A DNA stretch of 6,798 nt, taken from positions 1 through 6,798 of the forward strand of contig JAKLLP010000114.1 in NCBI GenBank assembly GCA_023150055.1. The letters run 5' to 3'. The notes under the pieces were generated by a model. It was not told the origin of the DNA. It saw only the letters and a list, made by a program, of their open reading frames with translations, and searched no databases. Below, piece after piece: positions 5,192 to 6,798 of the stretch. The stretch's first letter is position 1. The number at the start of each line of letters is the position of its first letter. The stretch is from Gammaproteobacteria bacterium (lineage in GTDB: Bacteria > Pseudomonadota > Gammaproteobacteria > Steroidobacterales > GCA-2729495). The translations under genes were made by a program, and so were the position numbers.

Positions 5192-5995
5192 ATGCCCGTC
5201 GCGCGTATCAACGACCACGACATGTACTACGAGGTCCACGGCGATGGACCTCTGGCCATCTGCATGGGCGGCTGGGGGACCTACTGCCACGGCGGCGAGC
5301 GCCACCTCGCGCGCGGACTCACTGAACGCTACCGCACCCTGATCATCGACTACCGTGGCATCGGCGAGTCGAGCGACGACCCGGCGGCAGAGCCGACCAT
5401 GGCGCTGCACGCGCAGGATGTGATCGGCCTGCTCGATCACCTCGGCTGGCGTAACGTGCACTTCATCGGCCTGGTCGGGATGGGCGCCTGCATCGGACAG
5501 GAGGTGGCGATCGAGCGCCCGGACCTGGTGCGCAGCCTCGTCAACATGGGCGCCTGGGCATGCGCGGACCCGTTCCTCGCCGACCAGCTCGCGCTGTTCC
5601 GCGATATCCACCGCGACAGCGGCTTCGACGCCTTCCGCCGCCACGTCTGCGTCATGTCGTTCCGGCCGGATTTCTACAACGCGAACCGCGCGCGGCTGCT
5701 CGCCCCGGGCGGCCCCTGGCAGGAGCTGCAGGGCCGCTACGAGGCCCATGCGCGACTGGTGGCGGCCTGCCTGCGCCACGACACCGTGGAGAGGCTGGCA
5801 CGGATCCGCGCGCCGACGCTCGTCATCCATGCCGGGCTCGACATCGTCACCGGACCGCGCCTGACGCTGTCGATCGAGCACGGCATTGCCGGCGCCACAG
5901 GCGTGCTGATGGCCGACACGGCGCATGTCGTCGCCGGCCGCGACGAGAAAGCGCGGTTCGCGCAGCACCTGCTCGCTTTCCTGGAGAAGCACTGA
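5192..5995 (+). CDS. Alpha/beta-hydrolase-fold protein with an altered nucleophile elbow
   Basis: A 267-residue cytoplasmic alpha/beta-hydrolase-fold protein. The N-terminus [14 protein letters not shown], the oxyanion-region MGGWG (25-29) and [11 protein letters not shown] (51-61) are typical. The catalytic acid candidate Asp217 (HAGLDIVTG) and base His245 (ADTAHVV) are in the normal places. The strand-5 turn normally reads G-x-S-x-G; here it is [17 protein letters not shown] (90-106) with no serine. Valine or glycine occupies the expected nucleophile position, while GACIG (98-102) offers Cys100 in a G-x-C-x-G setting. The protein may therefore be catalytically dead, use the cysteine, or belong to a non-hydrolytic branch. 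The start at 5192 gives a typical family N-terminus; an upstream ATG at 5156 would add 12 residues. Neither has a clear Shine-Dalgarno. The stop overlaps the ferredoxin start by 1 nt, so the two are co-translated. Confidence 0.87.
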   Translation: MPVARINDHDMYYEVHGDGPLAICMGGWGTYCHGGERHLARGLTERYRTLIIDYRGIGESSDDPAAEPTMALHAQDVIGLLDHLGWRNVHFIGLVGMGACIGQEVAIERPDLVRSLVNMGAWACADPFLADQLALFRDIHRDSGFDAFRRHVCVMSFRPDFYNANRARLLAPGGPWQELQGRYEAHARLVAACLRHDTVERLARIRAPTLVIHAGLDIVTGPRLTLSIEHGIAGATGVLMADTAHVVAGRDEKARFAQHLLAFLEKH

Positions 5996-6378
5996 TGGGC
6001 AAGCCAGCCGCCCCGGGCGAAACCATCGAGGACCGGGCGCGCCGCCTTGGCCTCGACGCGATCCGCCGCCACATCTTCATCTGCGCCGACCAGTCCGAGG
6101 CGAACTGCTGTGACCGGGACGCGGGGCTGGAGTCATGGAAGTATCTCAAGAAGCGGCTGACCGAGCTGCGCCTCAACGGCGCCGGCGGCGTCTACCGCAG
6201 CAAGGTCAACTGCCTGCAGGTCTGCATGGAAGGCCCCATCGCCGTCGTTTATCCCGATGGCACCTGGTACCGCAACTGCACGCCGGCCGTGCTCGAGCGC
6301 ATCATCCAGGAGCATCTCCTCGGCGGCCGACCCGTTGCCGAGTTCGTGATCGCCGGTCCGACATTACCGCTGCGCTGA
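5995..6378 (+). CDS. Thioredoxin-like [2Fe-2S] ferredoxin
   Basis: A 127-residue protein of the thioredoxin-fold [2Fe-2S] ferredoxin family (the Azotobacter FeSII-unrelated, Aquifex Fd type). It would carry single electrons in the cytoplasm. The signature is complete: RHIFICADQ with Cys30, NCC with Cys38 and Cys39, then CLQVC (Cys73, Cys77) followed by [15 protein letters not shown] and EHLLGGRPV. The likely cluster ligands are Cys30, one of Cys38/39, Cys73 and Cys77. Cys95 is extra. About 25 polar residues precede the fold and are not in the shortest family members. The ATG overlaps the hydrolase stop (TGATG), so the pair is translationally coupled. The nearest apparent redox partner is the divergent RCCR-like protein, whose plant relatives are ferredoxin-dependent. 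That partnership is inference. Confidence 0.9.
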   Translation: MGKPAAPGETIEDRARRLGLDAIRRHIFICADQSEANCCDRDAGLESWKYLKKRLTELRLNGAGGVYRSKVNCLQVCMEGPIAVVYPDGTWYRNCTPAVLERIIQEHLLGGRPVAEFVIAGPTLPLR

Positions 6379-6474
6379 AAGATTCGAAAAACCGCGCCCA
6401 ATGGCGACTTTCGCGAGTGGCGTGGCCGGCGCGACGACCGGATCATGGCGGCTCCGCCACGACGGGAGCGCCCC

Positions 6475-6684
6475 ATGGATCGCCGCCTGTTCCTCGGTCT
6501 TTTCATTTCACTGCCGGCGGCAGCCGGATGGCGCCGTGACAACCGCGAGAAGTGCGCGCGGATCGATGAGCGCCTGAAAGACGTCGATTCGCAACGGCGA
6601 GCGGGATACACGGCGAAGCAGGGCCGGCGCCTGCGCGAACGGCGCGACAAGCTCGAGCGTACCCGCCGCGAGCTGTGCCGCTGA
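6475..6684 (+). CDS. Small two-cysteine helical protein with hydrophobic N-terminus
   Basis: 69 residues starting at the ATG at 6475, chosen because GGGAG lies 6 nt upstream; a start at 6445 in the same frame lacks such a site. Residues 3-4 are arginines, 5-18 are hydrophobic (LFLGLFISLPAAAG), consistent with a signal peptide or short membrane anchor. The rest is highly charged and helix-forming. Cys27 and Cys68 are 40 residues apart and bracket two helical stretches separated by RAGYTAKQGRRL (42-53), so an oxidised helical hairpin outside the cytoplasm is plausible. It resembles unnamed small proteobacterial proteins with a GYT..QG turn, from recollection. It follows the ferredoxin gene by 96 bp with no terminator visible, so it could be in the same transcript. 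Function unknown. Confidence 0.7.
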   Translation: MDRRLFLGLFISLPAAAGWRRDNREKCARIDERLKDVDSQRRAGYTAKQGRRLRERRDKLERTRRELCR

Positions 6685-6695
6685 GTGACACTTTT

Positions 6696-6768
6696 GGGGA
6701 GGCACTTCGGTGCCGACGGTGTGAAGGCAGGTCGCGAGGCAGGCCGTCGGGGCTGAAGCCCCTCCCAC
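6696..6768. repeat. REPIN: two REP-like palindromes in inverted orientation
   Basis: A plus-strand unit (6696-6717, hairpin GGCACT-TC-GGTGCC) and a minus-strand unit (6746-6768, hairpin GGGGCT-TC-AGCCCC on its own strand) face each other with their GTGGGAGG-type ends outward, separated by about 28 bp. Such inverted doublets are the REPIN form mobilised in trans by RAYT (TnpA-REP, IS200/IS605-like) transposases. It starts 12 bp after the stop of the small two-cysteine gene. Confidence 0.8.
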
Positions 6769-6782
6769 AGCAATAGCACTTT

Positions 6783-6798
6783 GTGGGAGGCACTTCAG
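6783..6798 (+). repeat. REP-like unit cut by the window end
   Basis: GTGGGAGGCACTTCAG is the first 16 bases of another plus-strand unit, 14 bp after the REPIN. The remainder lies outside the window, so the cluster has at least three units. Confidence 0.75.

Noticed and set aside
4089..5342. 417-codon open frame on the plus strand
   Set aside because: It is antisense to the RCCR-like gene and then out of frame within the hydrolase gene. No domain and no consistent start signal.

Overview
The window looks like chromosomal DNA of a GC-rich proteobacterium. A gammaproteobacterium is most likely: there is an RstA/OmpR-type two-component pair with an RstA-like operator, REP/REPIN-type palindromes between genes, and thioredoxin-like ferredoxin and DUF2878 proteins of a kind I associate with proteobacteria. 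The organism call is inference from gene content and base composition. No plasmid, phage or transposase gene is visible.

Left part (1-2838, minus strand): the 5' portion of a LOG-family (lysine decarboxylase-like Rossmann) gene runs off the left edge. A 363-bp gap without a convincing gene follows. Next is a two-component operon whose response regulator (2137-2838) is followed by its membrane histidine kinase (776-2140), with overlapping stop and start codons.

Regulatory centre (2839-3240): upstream of the operon, three GTTAC repeats lie exactly 10 bp apart, the layout expected of a tandem OmpR-family operator. On the plus strand beyond them is a compact unit: a possible -10, a strong Shine-Dalgarno, a 35-codon TTG-start gene for a single-pass membrane peptide, and a near-perfect intrinsic terminator. 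I read this as a small membrane protein that is a target, and perhaps a feedback partner, of the divergent two-component system.

Middle (3241-4130): a DUF2878 membrane-protein gene sits between two 45-bp inverted repeats that differ at only two positions, and those two positions pair with each other in a stem. The repeats contain members of a REP-like family that occurs at least six times in the window.

Right part (4131-6684): a minus-strand gene for a protein resembling plant red chlorophyll catabolite reductase (RCCR, a ferredoxin-dependent linear-tetrapyrrole reductase) faces a plus-strand operon. That operon encodes an alpha/beta-hydrolase-fold protein lacking the usual nucleophile serine and, overlapping by 1 nt, a thioredoxin-like [2Fe-2S] ferredoxin. 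Together they suggest an uncharacterised bacterial pathway that reduces a tetrapyrrole or similar substrate with its own electron donor. A small exported or membrane-anchored two-cysteine helical protein and a REPIN cluster close the window.
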